Notes: generated by a model from the sequence alone, not told the origin. Positions 52,016 to 61,819 are shown, counted from the stretch's first letter. The stretch is 64,000 bases of DNA from Dyella sp. AtDHG13 (GCF_003201105.1 NZ_QICJ01000008.1:62001-126000); one strand, 5' to 3'. Translations and numbers: made by a program.

Positions 52016-53980
52016 TCACGGCTCGATGAGGTTGAACATCACATCGAAACGGTCGAGCAGGCCGAACAGTTCGGCGAGTTTGCCCGCGTCGCCATTCACC
52101 TTCGCCTGGTTGGCCTGGACAAGCTCATCCAATGTGCCCGAGCCCATCGCCAGCCGGGCGAATTGGGCTTTATCGGCGGTCAGGGTGGCATCGGGCTCGC
52201 TTACCGGCCTGGCTTCGTCGTAGATCAGGACGCTGTTGTGCAGGGTGATACCGATGGCCTGGTGCGTGTCGGGCTGGACCCAGTTGATGCGCACCGTCTT
52301 GCCGTTGGCCCGCGTGCCATCGAGGCGAATGCCCATGTAGTCGAGCAGCATGTCGGGCGTCATGGCCTGCACCACGTCGGGCGTGGCGACGCCGGGCACG
52401 TGGATCTTGGGTTTGCCGTGGCGTAGTTCGTTGGCGCCCATCAGGAAATTATTACGCCAGATGGCATCCTCGCTCTGGTAGCCGAGCTGTTCGAGCGCGT
52501 CGGCTTCCAGGTTCCGCGCGTCGCGGTTGTCGGGCTCCGCAAACACCACCTGATTCATCACCTCGGCCACCCAGCGGTAGTCGCCCTTGGCGTAGGACTG
52601 TCGTGCCTTGGCGATGATGGCCGCACTGCCGCCCATGTATTCCACGTAGCGTTTGGCCGATTCGGTCGGCGGCAGCGCATACAGGTGCGCGGGGTTGCCG
52701 TCGTACCAGCCGAGGTAACGCTGGTAGACCGCCTTGGCGTTGTGGTTCACCGAGCCGTAGTAGTCGCGGTTGTACCACTTGTCGGCCAGGCCCGGCGGCA
52801 GCTTGATCCGCTCGGCGATTTCGGTGGCGGTCAGGCCCTGGTTCGCCAGGTTGAGCGTCTGGTCGTGGATGTACTTGTACATGTCGCGCTGGTCGGCCAG
52901 GAACTGGTTGATGCGCTGCTGGCCCCACATGGGCCAGTGATGCTGGGCGATGATCACGTCGGTGTTCGCGCCATAGCGGTCGAGCATCAGGTTGAGCGTT
53001 TTCCACCACGTCCTGGCATCGCGCACCTGCGCGCCGCGCAGCGTGTACAGGTTGTGCTGGGTGTGCGTGGCGTCCTCGGCGGTGTCGAGCAATTTGAACT
53101 GCGGGAAATAGATCAGCATTTCCGCGGGCGCTTCGGTGCCCGGCGCCAGGTGGAATTCCATCTGCACGCCGTCGATGGCGCGCGTTTCGACGGTCTTGCG
53201 GATGAGGTCGGTAGGTGGAATCAGCGTGGTCGAGCCGAACGAGGCGGCCTTGCCAAGGCCGTCGTCGACAAGGCCGCGTTCGTTGCGCGGCAGCAGCACG
53301 CCGAACTGGTACAGGCCGCGGCGCGCCATGGCCGCGCCTGCGTAGACGTTCTCGCTGGCCGCTTCGGCGAGGAAGCCGTATGGCGCGATCACCCGCACCT
53401 TGCCGGCCCGCACGTCGTCTTCGGAGATCACGCCTTTGACGCCGCCGAAGTGATCCCCGTGGCTATGCGTATAGATCACCGCCAGCACCGGTTTCCTCGG
53501 CCGGTGCTGGTAGTACAGCGCCATCACCGCCTCCGCGGTTTCCGACGACAGCAGCGGATCGATCAGGATCAACCCCTTGTCGCCTTCCACGATGGTCATG
53601 TTGGAAAGGTCGAAGCCGCGTACCTGATAAACGCGATCGACCACCTTGAACAAACCGTTGAACTGGTTGAGCTGCGCCTGCCGCCACAGGCTGGGATTCA
53701 CCGTGGCCGGTGCGGTGTCTCCCTTGAGAAAGTCGAAGCCCTGCAGCGTCCACACCGCGCGGCCCTGGGCATTCTTCAGCTGAAGATCGGGCGTGGTCGC
53801 CACAAAGCCCCGCTGGGCGTCCTCGAAATCCTGCCGGTCGGTGAAATCGAGCTGCTGCAACACGGCGGCGTTGGATGCGCGGGTCGCGTCGGTGGCGTCG
53901 CCGGGCGCGTCCTGCGCGACCAGGACGGCGAACGGACTCAGGCTCATCGCGAGGGCGATCATCAGGCGGGGCAACGTCAT
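52016..53980 (-). CDS. alkyl/aryl sulfatase, SdsA/BDS1 type (metallo-beta-lactamase fold)
   Basis: A 654-residue secreted or periplasmic enzyme with a signal peptide (LMIALAMSLSPFAVLVAQ). The zinc-binding motif is THSHGDHFGG near residue 171, followed by the DTAEDATHTQHNLYTLRG and IIAQHHWPMWG segments of the family. A dimerisation domain and a C-terminal SCP2-like domain (DMLLDYMGIRLDG to the end) complete the SdsA1 plan. Such enzymes hydrolyse alkyl sulfates such as dodecyl sulfate to alcohol and sulfate. The alcohol could feed fatty-acid catabolism, but no direct genetic link is visible. Confidence 0.93.
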   Translation of the reverse strand: MTLPRLMIALAMSLSPFAVLVAQDAPGDATDATRASNAAVLQQLDFTDRQDFEDAQRGFVATTPDLQLKNAQGRAVWTLQGFDFLKGDTAPATVNPSLWRQAQLNQFNGLFKVVDRVYQVRGFDLSNMTIVEGDKGLILIDPLLSSETAEAVMALYYQHRPRKPVLAVIYTHSHGDHFGGVKGVISEDDVRAGKVRVIAPYGFLAEAASENVYAGAAMARRGLYQFGVLLPRNERGLVDDGLGKAASFGSTTLIPPTDLIRKTVETRAIDGVQMEFHLAPGTEAPAEMLIYFPQFKLLDTAEDATHTQHNLYTLRGAQVRDARTWWKTLNLMLDRYGANTDVIIAQHHWPMWGQQRINQFLADQRDMYKYIHDQTLNLANQGLTATEIAERIKLPPGLADKWYNRDYYGSVNHNAKAVYQRYLGWYDGNPAHLYALPPTESAKRYVEYMGGSAAIIAKARQSYAKGDYRWVAEVMNQVVFAEPDNRDARNLEADALEQLGYQSEDAIWRNNFLMGANELRHGKPKIHVPGVATPDVVQAMTPDMLLDYMGIRLDGTRANGKTVRINWVQPDTHQAIGITLHNSVLIYDEARPVSEPDATLTADKAQFARLAMGSGTLDELVQANQAKVNGDAGKLAELFGLLDRFDVMFNLIEP

Positions 53981-54098
53981 GGTGCGGCTCCTTTCTCGAT
54001 TGGCATCGCAGGGATGGCAAGCGAAGGATTCTGAAAGGAGGACGCGACCACCGCCCCCACCCGGAGCAGGTAGGGGCGCAGGCTATGCGATGGTTCGA

Positions 54099-54995
54099 CT
54101 AGCTCGCCTGGGCGGCCAGGAAAGCTTCGAGTTCCCCGCTGCGTGGCATGCCGCCCTGCGCACCGAGCCGCGTGACGGAAAGCGCGGCGGCGGCGCATGC
54201 CTTGCGCACGGCAGCGGGCAGGCCTTCGTGCAGGAACACGGCGAGCGCGGCGTTGAAGGTATCGCCCGCGCCGGTGGTGTCGACCACATCGACCTTGAAG
54301 CCGGCTTGATGCTGCGGTTCGCCACCATCGCGGAACCACGCGCCGTCGCTGCCACGGGTGAGCACCACGGGCGCGGGTGCGCGTTGCATCAGCGCGCGGA
54401 AATCCTCGTTGCTGTCGGCGCCCAGCAGGATGGCCAGTTCATGCTGGTTCGGCGTGAGGTAGCGCGCGAGCTTCAGCCATTCCGCCGGCAGTTTCTGCGC
54501 GGGCGCGGGGTTGAGGATCACCGGCTTGCCCAGGCGCTGGCCGAGGCGCAGCGTGGCTTCGACCGTTTCCAGCGGGATTTCCATCTGCACGAGGATTGCG
54601 TCCGCGCTGGCCAGCGTGGATTGCGCGCGTTCGACCTGTGCGGGTGTCACGCGGGCGTTGGCGGCCGACACGATGATGATGTGGTTGTCGCCTTCGGCGA
54701 CGGTGATGGAGGCGGTGCCGCTGCCGCAGTAGGCGATGCGGGTGACGTGTTCGAGCGATACGCCTTCGCGCGCGAGGCCTTCGTGCAGTTGCGCGCCGAA
54801 GGCGTCGTCGCCCACGGCGCCGACCAGGGCGACGTCGGCGCCGAGCCGCGCGGCGGCCACGGCCTGGTTGGCGCCCTTGCCGCCGTGCACGGTGAGGAAA
54901 CGCTCGCCGAGGATGGTTTCGCCGGGCGCAGCGAAGCGCGGCGCCAGCGTCACCAGGTCCATGTTGATGCTGCCGACCACGACGACGCGTGCCAT
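54099..54995 (-). CDS. rbsK: ribokinase (PfkB family)
   Basis: A 298-residue sugar kinase. The N-terminal GSINMDLVT, the PfkB signature 1 region GGKGANQAVAAARLGADVALVG near residue 38 and signature 2 DTTGAGDTFNAALAV near residue 237, with the catalytic Asp, are all present. It phosphorylates ribose to ribose 5-phosphate. No ribose transporter or repressor lies next to it, so it stands alone. Confidence 0.9.
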   Translation of the reverse strand: MARVVVVGSINMDLVTLAPRFAAPGETILGERFLTVHGGKGANQAVAAARLGADVALVGAVGDDAFGAQLHEGLAREGVSLEHVTRIAYCGSGTASITVAEGDNHIIIVSAANARVTPAQVERAQSTLASADAILVQMEIPLETVEATLRLGQRLGKPVILNPAPAQKLPAEWLKLARYLTPNQHELAILLGADSNEDFRALMQRAPAPVVLTRGSDGAWFRDGGEPQHQAGFKVDVVDTTGAGDTFNAALAVFLHEGLPAAVRKACAAAALSVTRLGAQGGMPRSGELEAFLAAQAS

Positions 54996-55100
54996 ACCTG
55001 CTCCATCCCTTGCTGCTTGCGTGAAAGAGGGAGGATAAGCGATGGCATCCCCGCGGGATATCTCGCGGGCCTCAACAGATCATCGGTGCGCTGAGGCGGC

Positions 55101-55532
55101 TCAGCCGCCGTTGCTGCCCGGCGCGGCGGGCACCTGCTGGCCGTGTTTCTCCTGCGCGTGCTCCAACGCCTTCTCGCGCATGGCCTTCCACTTGTCGCTC
55201 TGTTCCTGCGTCAGCACGGCGCCGATCTGGTTCTGGCTGTCCTGCATGATCGACATGGCCTTGGCGCGGCGGTCGGCGGGCTTGAGGCTGGTGTCGCCCT
55301 GCAGCGCCTGCAGCTGCTGATCGCGTTGCTGCAGCATCGGGCCGATCTTGGCCTGCTGGTCCGGCGTCAGCTGAAGCTGCTTGGTCAGGTGCTGCAGCTG
55401 CGTCTGCGCGTCGAACTTGTGCATGTGCTGATGGCCGGCCGGCGCGGTCGCCGGGGCGTCCTGCTGGGCGAAGGCCGGGCCCGACAGGGCGGCAACCAGC
55501 GCAAAGGCGGCGAATGCGGGAAGGCGGTTCAT
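55101..55532 (-). CDS. Spy/CpxP-like periplasmic protein (LTXXQ motif)
   Basis: A 143-residue secreted protein (signal peptide ending PAFAQQD) with a His-rich patch (GHQHMHKF) and a helical body with two LTxxQ-type motifs: LQLTPDQQAKI near residue 65 and VLTQEQSDKW near residue 115. This is the pattern of Spy/CpxP periplasmic chaperones and metal-stress proteins. The start at 55532 is set by the signal peptide. It is divergent from the glutathione transferase gene. Confidence 0.8.
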   Translation of the reverse strand: MNRLPAFAAFALVAALSGPAFAQQDAPATAPAGHQHMHKFDAQTQLQHLTKQLQLTPDQQAKIGPMLQQRDQQLQALQGDTSLKPADRRAKAMSIMQDSQNQIGAVLTQEQSDKWKAMREKALEHAQEKHGQQVPAAPGSNGG

Positions 55533-55666
55533 GGCGGCACTCCTGGGATGTTCCCGCCGAAAACGCGGGGACGCAGCGGCGGTTGACGGTGGCTGCGGGC
55601 AGGCCTGGCTTGATTCCCAGCCTATCGCCCCGACCATCAACAAACCGTCCGCGCCAAGGCAATGTC

Positions 55667-56371
55667 ATGATCGAACTGCATTACTGGCCCACGCCCAATG
55701 GGCACAAAATCACGCTGTTTCTCGAAGAAGCCGGCATCCCGTACGCCATCAAGCCAGTGAACATCGGCAAGGGCGAGCAGTTCCAGCCCTCGTTCCTGGC
55801 CATTTCGCCGAACAACCGCATGCCGGCGATTGTGGATACCTCGCCGGCGGGCGGCGGCGATCCGATCAGCGTGTTCGAGTCCGGCGCGATCCTGCAGTAC
55901 CTTGCGGAGAAAACCGGCCGCTTCCTGCCCACCGACGTGCGCGGCAAATACACGGTGCTGGAATGGCTGTACTGGCAGGTGGGCGGGCTGGGGCCGATGC
56001 TCGGGCAGAACCACCACTTCAACCGCTACGCGCCGGAGAAGATCCCCTACGCCATCGACCGCTACGTCAACGAGACGCGGCGCCTGTACGGCGTGTTGAA
56101 CAAACGCCTGGAAGGCCGGGCCTTCATTGCCGGCAAGGACTACACCATCGCCGACATGGCCGCGTATCCATGGATCGTGCCCCATGAAAACCAGGGCATG
56201 GCGCTGGAGGATTTCCCGCACCTGAAGGCCTGGTTCGATGCCATCCGCGAGCGGCCGGCGACCCAGCGGGCCTATGCGTTGGGTGATGAAATCAAGGGGA
56301 AATTCGACCTGACCACCGATGAAGAGGCCCGAAAAGTGCTGTTCGGCCAAGGGGCGAAAAGCCAGCAGTGA
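55667..56371 (+). CDS. glutathione S-transferase, YfcG/YghU (Nu-class) type
   Basis: A 234-residue enzyme. The thioredoxin-like N-terminal domain begins IELHYWPTPNGHKITLFLEE and has the glutathione-contact ISPNNRMPAIVD and FESGAILQYLAEKTGRF. The helical C-terminal domain includes QVGGLGPMLGQNHHFNRYAPEK and DYTIADMAAYPWI, both typical of the YfcG/YghU disulfide-bond oxidoreductase group. The ATG at 55667 is chosen because an ATG five bases upstream runs straight into a stop. A hairpin repeat begins at its stop codon. Confidence 0.9.
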   Translation: MIELHYWPTPNGHKITLFLEEAGIPYAIKPVNIGKGEQFQPSFLAISPNNRMPAIVDTSPAGGGDPISVFESGAILQYLAEKTGRFLPTDVRGKYTVLEWLYWQVGGLGPMLGQNHHFNRYAPEKIPYAIDRYVNETRRLYGVLNKRLEGRAFIAGKDYTIADMAAYPWIVPHENQGMALEDFPHLKAWFDAIRERPATQRAYALGDEIKGKFDLTTDEEARKVLFGQGAKSQQ

Positions 56372-56445
56372 GAGGAAATGAGGTGAGTAGCGAGAGAACA
56401 ACAGGCCGCCTGCTCGTCTCTCGCTACTCACTCCTCTTCACTCAC
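56369..56445. repeat. inverted repeat (GTGAGTAGCGAGAGA type) at the end of the GST gene
   Basis: A 14-bp perfect core (56384-56397 with 56417-56430) extends into imperfect flanks of AGTGAAGAG/CTCTTCACT character. The left part overlaps the stop codon of the glutathione transferase gene. It is a member of the 3'-end hairpin family. Confidence 0.7.
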
Positions 56446-56533
56446 TCCTGAAAAAATCCCTGGTTTCCCCGCGCGCAACGCGTTCTAATCGCCGCTTGTT
56501 CTTACGTTCGACGCGTCGCCCAAGGAAGTATTC

Positions 56534-58807
56534 ATGCGCGCCCTCCTCTTTGCCGCCCTGACGATGGTGGCCCTGCCGACCATGGCCGAAAAACTCACGA
56601 TCGAACGCATCTTCGACGGTGGCAACCTTGCCGGTGCCGCGCCGCGTGGCCTGCAGATATCGCCCGATGGCAGCCGCGTCACCTTCCTGCGCGCCAAGCC
56701 GGACGACCAGAACCAGCTGGACCTGTGGGAATACGAGCTCAAGGGCGGCAAGACCCGCCTGCTGGTGGATTCCAAGAAGCTCGAGCCCAACGGCGAGCAG
56801 CTGTCCGATGCGGAAAAGGCGCGCCGAGAGCGCGAACGCACCGCCGGCCTGCATGGCATCGTGAGCTACCAGTGGTCGCCGGACGGCAAGCAGCTGCTGA
56901 TCCCGATCAACGGCAAGCTCTATGTGTACACGCTGGCCGCGCCCGATGCGGCGCCCAGGCAGCTGGACACCGGCGACAACGTGATCGATCCGCGCATCTC
57001 GCCCAAGGGCCATTACGTGTCCTACGTGCGTGACCAGAACCTGTGGGTCATCGACCTCACCAATGGCGAGGCGAAGCAGCTCACCCACGATGGCGGCGGC
57101 ACCGTGCACAACGGCGAGGCCGAATTCGTCGCGCAGGAGGAAATGGACCGCAGCAGCGGCTACTGGTGGGCCCCCGACGATTCGGCCATCGCCTTCGAGC
57201 GCTACGACGAAGCCCGGGTGCCGGTGATCAAGCGCACCGAGCTCTACGCCGACCACACCGACGTGATCGACCAGCGCTATCCCGCCGCCGGCACGCCGAA
57301 CGTGGCGGTGAAGCTGGGCCTGGTGTCCCCCGCCGGCGGCCAGCCGCGCTGGATCGACCTGGGCAAGGACCCGGACATCTACCTCGTCCGCGTGAACTGG
57401 CTGCCGGACGGCAAGCACGTCAGCTACCAGCGCATGCCGCGCAGCCAGCAGAAGCTGGACCTGCGCCTGGTCGACGCCAAGACGCTGGCGCAGCGCACCC
57501 TGCTTACCGAAACCAGCAACACCTGGATCAACCTCAACGACGACCTCACCTTCCTCAAGGACGGCAAGAGCTTCCTGTGGGGCAGCGAACGCAGCGGCTT
57601 CCACCACCTGTACCTGTATGGCCTGGACGGCACGCTCAAGCACGCGGTGAGCGAAGGCGAGTGGCAAATCGACGGCCTGCTGGCGGTGAACGAACACGCC
57701 GGCACGGTGTACGTCGCCTCCAACAAGGACGCCGTGCCCGAAAAGCAGGTCTACGCACTCAAGCTCGACGGCAGCAACGCCAGCGCACCGGTGCGCGTGA
57801 GCCAGGGCGCGGGCATGCATGCGGCCACCTTCGCGCCGGACGGCAGCTTCTACCTGGACAACTTCTCCAGCGTGGACACGCCGCCGCAGGTCAGCCTGCA
57901 CAAGGCGGACGGCAGCCTGGTCACCTGGATCGAGCCCAACAAGCTCGACGAGAAGCACCCGTTCTGGCCCTACCGCGACAGCCTGATCAAGCCGGAATTC
58001 GGCACGCTCAAGGCGGCCGACGGGCAGACCCTGTACTACCGCCTGTACAAGCCGGCCGGCTTCGACCCCGCGAAGAAATACCCCGTCTTCGACATGTACT
58101 ACGGCGGCCCGCACGCGCAGATGGTCGCCAACCAGTGGGGCGATTACTTCAACCAGTACATGGCCAATCAGGGTTTCGTGGTGTTCACCCTGGACAATCG
58201 GGGCATGGCGCGCCGCGGCCGCCAGTTCGACAGCGTGATCTACCAGCAGCTGGGCGCGGCCGAAGTGGACGACCAGCTGGTCGGCATCCACTGGCTGAAA
58301 TCCCAACCCTGGGTCGACGGCAAGCGCATCGGCGTGTTCGGCTGGAGCTACGGCGGCTACATGACCACCATGATGCTGGCCAAGGCCTCCGACGAGCTGG
58401 CCGGCGGCGTGGCGGTGGCCCCGGTGACCAACTGGCGCCTGTACGACACCTTCTACACCGAGCGTTACCTCGGCCGCCCGCAGGACAACGACGCCGGCTA
58501 CACCCGCAGCTCGCCGCTGGCCTGGCTGGATGGCCTGACCTCGAAGCTGTACCTCGTGCATGGCATGGCGGACGACAACGTGCTGTTCCTCAATTCCACC
58601 GAGCTGATGGCGGAGTTGCAGAAACGCGGCACGCAGTTCCAGTTCATGGCGTATCCGGGCGCCAAGCACGGCCTGAACCTGCCGGGACAGCGCAGCCACG
58701 TGTATCACCTGATCGAGAATTTCTTCCAGCAGCAGGTGAAGGGTGCGGCGGTGCCGGCGGCGTCGAAGCCGGTGGTGCAGCCGGCGGCGGCAGCCACGAC
58801 GCGGTGA
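56534..58807 (+). CDS. dipeptidyl peptidase IV (S9 prolyl oligopeptidase family)
   Basis: A 757-residue exported serine peptidase (signal peptide MRALLFAALTMVALPTMA). The beta-propeller occupies about residues 20-490 and the alpha/beta hydrolase the rest. The nucleophile Ser is in GWSYGGYMTTM near residue 608, Asp in HGMADDNVLF near residue 684 and His in GAKHGLN near residue 715. The propeller also has EFVAQEEMDRSSGYWWAPD, the DPP4-type double-Glu motif that binds the substrate amino terminus. It releases X-Pro dipeptides. The C-terminus is Ala/Pro-rich. Confidence 0.94.
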   Translation: MRALLFAALTMVALPTMAEKLTIERIFDGGNLAGAAPRGLQISPDGSRVTFLRAKPDDQNQLDLWEYELKGGKTRLLVDSKKLEPNGEQLSDAEKARRERERTAGLHGIVSYQWSPDGKQLLIPINGKLYVYTLAAPDAAPRQLDTGDNVIDPRISPKGHYVSYVRDQNLWVIDLTNGEAKQLTHDGGGTVHNGEAEFVAQEEMDRSSGYWWAPDDSAIAFERYDEARVPVIKRTELYADHTDVIDQRYPAAGTPNVAVKLGLVSPAGGQPRWIDLGKDPDIYLVRVNWLPDGKHVSYQRMPRSQQKLDLRLVDAKTLAQRTLLTETSNTWINLNDDLTFLKDGKSFLWGSERSGFHHLYLYGLDGTLKHAVSEGEWQIDGLLAVNEHAGTVYVASNKDAVPEKQVYALKLDGSNASAPVRVSQGAGMHAATFAPDGSFYLDNFSSVDTPPQVSLHKADGSLVTWIEPNKLDEKHPFWPYRDSLIKPEFGTLKAADGQTLYYRLYKPAGFDPAKKYPVFDMYYGGPHAQMVANQWGDYFNQYMANQGFVVFTLDNRGMARRGRQFDSVIYQQLGAAEVDDQLVGIHWLKSQPWVDGKRIGVFGWSYGGYMTTMMLAKASDELAGGVAVAPVTNWRLYDTFYTERYLGRPQDNDAGYTRSSPLAWLDGLTSKLYLVHGMADDNVLFLNSTELMAELQKRGTQFQFMAYPGAKHGLNLPGQRSHVYHLIENFFQQQVKGAAVPAASKPVVQPAAAATTR

Positions 58808-58814
58808 TCTTTGC

Positions 58815-58944
58815 TCGTCATTCCGGCGTAGGCCGGAATCCAGCTACCGTGAGTCGGGTTTTAGCGAGGAAGCGACGGGTCTTGTCCATTGACGCGATAA
58901 CCTTCCGTTTCCGCCACTGGATTCCGGCCTGCGTCGGAATGACG
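58815..58944. repeat. paired REP element downstream of the DPP IV gene
   Basis: Left unit CGTCATTCCGGCGTAGGCCG (from 58816) and right unit CTGGATTCCGGCCTGCGTCG (from 58917) are inverted copies with two mismatches, each palindromic. They are separated by about 73 nt and are of the same family as 39136-39240. Confidence 0.88.
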
Positions 58945-58992
58945 GGTAGGAAGGGTGGCTGGTGCTGGGAGCTGCCGGACCGGTAGCGTGAA

Positions 58993-59018
58993 AAAAGGCC
59001 GCCCATGGGCGGCCTTTT
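58993..59018. terminator. bidirectional rho-independent terminator
   Basis: AAAAGGCCGCCC/GGGCGGCCTTTT is a 12-bp perfect stem with a 2-nt loop between convergent genes (DPP IV and the hypothetical at 59041). A-runs and T-runs flank it on both sides. Confidence 0.88.
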
Positions 59019-59040
59019 CAGTCGTTCGATCAATCCGTAG

Positions 59041-59655
59041 TTACTGCGCATGCCCCACGCCCGAATCCCCCTGTTCCAGCGGCGGCGGGTTGCCGGCCAC
59101 GGCGAGCAGGGACATGGCGTAGCCGTCCTCGATGCTGACGGTGGAGACCTCGTCCCAGGAGAAGAACGACGCCTCGCGTAGCCATTCGGCGTCGGGCGAG
59201 ATCTCCTGCATGTTGAAGCCGTCCTCTTCGACGTTGATCAGGCGGCCGATGTAGCAGACCTCCGACTCGTCCTCGCTGTCCACGTGCACGCCGATCACCG
59301 GCGCCTGGGCGGCAGCGGCCTGGATGACGCTGCGGATGTCGTCCAGCGGGAAGCCCCGCGGCGGGCGCGGCATCAGGTGCTTGATCGCCAGCGCCTTTTC
59401 CATGAACACGGCGTGCTTGTCCGGCGCTTCCAGTTCGGACACGTCGCGGTGACGCATCACGTACATGCCGTCATAGGTGATGCCGTCGCCGACGACCCAC
59501 AGTAGAAAGAATTCGCGGCCCACACCGCCCACGTAACCGCAGAAGCTGCCGTGTTCGAGTTCGCCGCGCCACAACCGGACCAGCTGGTGCTTCTGCTGCG
59601 CCTCGCGCAGCTGCGCACGCTGGCCGGTGGTCTTCAGTTCAATCACATTTCCCAT
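59041..59655 (-). CDS. conserved hypothetical protein (about 204 aa)
   Basis: I do not recognise the family with certainty. The protein is soluble, has no signal peptide or membrane helix and opens with MGNVIELKTTGQRAQLREAQQ. The middle contains strand-like stretches (LVRLWRGELEHGSFCGYVGGVG and FFLLWVVGD) reminiscent of an Sm-like or barrel fold repeated around VCYIGRLINVEEDGFNMQEI. That similarity is my inference only. The ATG at 59655 is preferred over a TTG at 59661. It is next to hslU on the same strand, 36 nt downstream of its stop, and convergent with DPP IV. Confidence 0.7.
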   Translation of the reverse strand: MGNVIELKTTGQRAQLREAQQKHQLVRLWRGELEHGSFCGYVGGVGREFFLLWVVGDGITYDGMYVMRHRDVSELEAPDKHAVFMEKALAIKHLMPRPPRGFPLDDIRSVIQAAAAQAPVIGVHVDSEDESEVCYIGRLINVEEDGFNMQEISPDAEWLREASFFSWDEVSTVSIEDGYAMSLLAVAGNPPPLEQGDSGVGHAQ

Positions 59656-59691
59656 GGACAAAATTTTACCAGCCCGGGGCTTTCCCCTTGT

Positions 59692-61029
59692 TTACAGGAT
59701 GTAACGGGATAGATCCTCGTCCTGGACGAGCGTTCCCAGGTTTTTATCGACATATTCGGCGTCGATCAGGTAGTTTTCGCCGGATTTGTCAGCAGCTTCG
59801 TAGGAAATCTTCTCCAGCAGCCGCTCCATCACCGTGTGAAGGCGGCGTGCACCGATGTTCTCGGTCCGCTCGTTCACGTGGAAGGCCACCTCGGCCAGCC
59901 GGTCGATGCCCGAATCGGTGAATTCGACCGTCACGCCCTCCGTGCCCAGCAGGGCGATGTACTGCTTGGTCAAGGCGTTATGCGGCTCGCGCAGGATGCG
60001 CTTGAAGTCCTCGACCGACAGCGCCGACAGCTCCACGCGGATCGGCAGGCGGCCCTGGAGTTCCGGAATCAGGTCCGAAGGCTTGGCCAGCGAGAACGCG
60101 CCGGAGGCGATGAACAGCATGTGGTCGGTCTTCATCGGGCCGTACTTGGTCGACACCGTGGAGCCTTCCACCAGCGGCAGCAGGTCGCGCTGCACGCCTT
60201 CGCGGCTCACGCCGGCGCCGCCGAACTCGGAGCGCTGGGCCACCTTGTCGATTTCGTCGATGAAGACGATGCCGTTCTGCTCGGCGGCCTGCATGGCCTG
60301 GGCGCGCACCTCTTCCTCGTTGAGCAGCTTGGCGGCCTCTTCCTCCACCAGCATCGGGCGGGCCGCCTTGATGGCGACCTTGCGCTGCTGGGTCTTGGCG
60401 CCGCCGATGTTCTGGAACATCGGGCGCAGCTGCTGGCCCATTTCCTCCATGCCCGGCGGCGACATGATCTCCACGCCGACGTTCATGGCGAAATCCAGCT
60501 CGATCTCGCGGTCGTCCAGCGCGCCTTCGCGCAGCTGCTTGCGCAGCTTCTGGCGGGTGTCGTTCTGCTCGGCGCTGGGCGCGGCGTCGTGGGTCCAGTC
60601 GGTGGGCGTCTGGCGGCGCGGCAGCAGGGCGTCGAGGATGCGGTCCTCGGCGCGGTCCTCGGCCTGGGTGCGCACGCGCTTCATGGCCTGCTCGCGTGTG
60701 AGCTTGTAGGCCACGTCGGCCAGGTCGCGGACGATGGATTCGACGTCCTTGCCCACGTAGCCCACCTCGGTGAACTTGGTGGCTTCCACCTTCACGAACG
60801 GCGCGTTGGCCAGCGTGGCGAGGCGACGGGCGATCTCGGTCTTGCCCACGCCGGTGGGGCCGATCATCAGGATGTTCTTGGGCGTGACTTCGTCACGCAG
60901 GGTCGGCTCCAGCTGCATGCGGCGCCAGCGGTTGCGCAGCGCGATGGCCACGGCGCGCTTGGCGTCGTGCTGGCCGATGATGTAGCGGTCGAGTTCGTTG
61001 ACGATCTCGCGGGGTGTCAGTTCGCTCAT
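59692..61029 (-). CDS. hslU: ATP-dependent protease ATPase subunit HslU (ClpY)
   Basis: A 445-residue AAA+ unfoldase of the HslUV protease. It opens [23 protein letters not shown] and has Walker A ([14 protein letters not shown] near residue 58), the GYVGKDVE pore motif, an inserted I-domain (about 110-240), Walker B ([10 protein letters not shown]), and the C-terminal tail EDLSRYIL that docks into HslV. It follows hslV after 72 nt; that gap carries part of a hairpin repeat. Confidence 0.97.
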   Translation of the reverse strand: MSELTPREIVNELDRYIIGQHDAKRAVAIALRNRWRRMQLEPTLRDEVTPKNILMIGPTGVGKTEIARRLATLANAPFVKVEATKFTEVGYVGKDVESIVRDLADVAYKLTREQAMKRVRTQAEDRAEDRILDALLPRRQTPTDWTHDAAPSAEQNDTRQKLRKQLREGALDDREIELDFAMNVGVEIMSPPGMEEMGQQLRPMFQNIGGAKTQQRKVAIKAARPMLVEEEAAKLLNEEEVRAQAMQAAEQNGIVFIDEIDKVAQRSEFGGAGVSREGVQRDLLPLVEGSTVSTKYGPMKTDHMLFIASGAFSLAKPSDLIPELQGRLPIRVELSALSVEDFKRILREPHNALTKQYIALLGTEGVTVEFTDSGIDRLAEVAFHVNERTENIGARRLHTVMERLLEKISYEAADKSGENYLIDAEYVDKNLGTLVQDEDLSRYIL

Positions 61030-61038
61030 GTCTTTGCC

Positions 61039-61109
61039 GGGAATAGGGTGTCGGGAATAGGAACGCGGGCTGCGGTGTCGTGAAAGGGAGCGGGCTGTGC
61101 CCTATTCCC
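61039..61109. repeat. inverted repeat (GGGAATAGGG type) between hslV and hslU
   Basis: GGGAATAGGG at 61039-61048 pairs with CCCTATTCCC at 61100-61109. A second GGGAATAGG lies at 61053. The right arm contains the hslV stop codon and its last codons. It is the same word family as the element after acs (7632). Confidence 0.65.
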
Positions 61110-61653
61110 CCTGCCCTATGTCCAGCTCCTCAATCGACGTGTTGTGGTTGGTGTAGATGCAGATGTCGCCGGCGATCTTCAGCGCGCGCTCCACGATGGC
61201 GCGCGAATCGAGCTCTGTGTTCTCCAGCAGCGCCAGCGCGGCCGATTGCGCGTACGGGCCACCGGAGCCGATGGCGATCAGGCCGTGTTCGGGCTCCAGC
61301 ACGTCGCCGTTGCCGGAAATCAGCAGCGAGGCGTCCTTGTCGGCCACGGCGAGCATGGCTTCCAGGCGGCCCAGGCGGCGGTCGGTACGCCATTCCTTGG
61401 CCAGTTCCACGGCCGAACGGGTGAGGTTGCCGCCGTGCTTGTCCAGCTTCTGCTCGAACAGCTCGAACAGGGTGAAGGCGTCCGCGGTGGCGCCGGCGAA
61501 GCCGGCCAGCACGTTGCCCTTGCCGAGGCGGCGGATCTTGCGGGCATTGGCCTTCATCACCGTGTTGCCGAGGGTGACCTGGCCGTCGCCACCGATCACG
61601 ACGCGCCCGTGGCGGCGCACCGAGACGATGGTCGTGGCGTGAAAGGATTCCAT
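61102..61653 (-). CDS. hslV: ATP-dependent protease proteolytic subunit HslV (ClpQ)
   Basis: A 183-residue threonine peptidase. A short propeptide (MESFHA) precedes the TTIVSVRR start of the mature chain, whose Thr is the nucleophile; an FHATT start is typical of Xanthomonadales. [40 protein letters not shown] and [15 protein letters not shown] are family text. The last residues (DIGQGE and stop) are encoded inside an inverted repeat. It pairs with HslU. Confidence 0.96.
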   Translation of the reverse strand: MESFHATTIVSVRRHGRVVIGGDGQVTLGNTVMKANARKIRRLGKGNVLAGFAGATADAFTLFELFEQKLDKHGGNLTRSAVELAKEWRTDRRLGRLEAMLAVADKDASLLISGNGDVLEPEHGLIAIGSGGPYAQSAALALLENTELDSRAIVERALKIAGDICIYTNHNTSIEELDIGQGE

Positions 61654-61710
61654 GAGGGACTCCGTAAAGAGTGAATTCGCCTGAGGTGGGGCCGGGCTGG
61701 CGGAAACCAA

Positions 61711-61819
61711 GGAGCGAGGAGCCAGGAGTGAGTCAAGAGGAGTGAGTAGTGAGAGAAAACCGCCTCAGTCTCGCAGCGCTCGCTCTCACTCCTCACTACT
61801 CTTCACTCACTTCTCGCTC
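61711..61819. repeat. imperfect inverted repeat (GAGTGAGTAGTGAG type) between xerC and hslV
   Basis: The left part (61711-61756) and right part (about 61782-61819) consist of GGAGTGAG/AGTGAGTAGTGAGAGA words and their complements. On the minus strand the xerC stop TAG is followed at once by AGCGAGAAGTGAGTGAAGAG, the same text that follows the crbS stop (8551). Confidence 0.7.
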
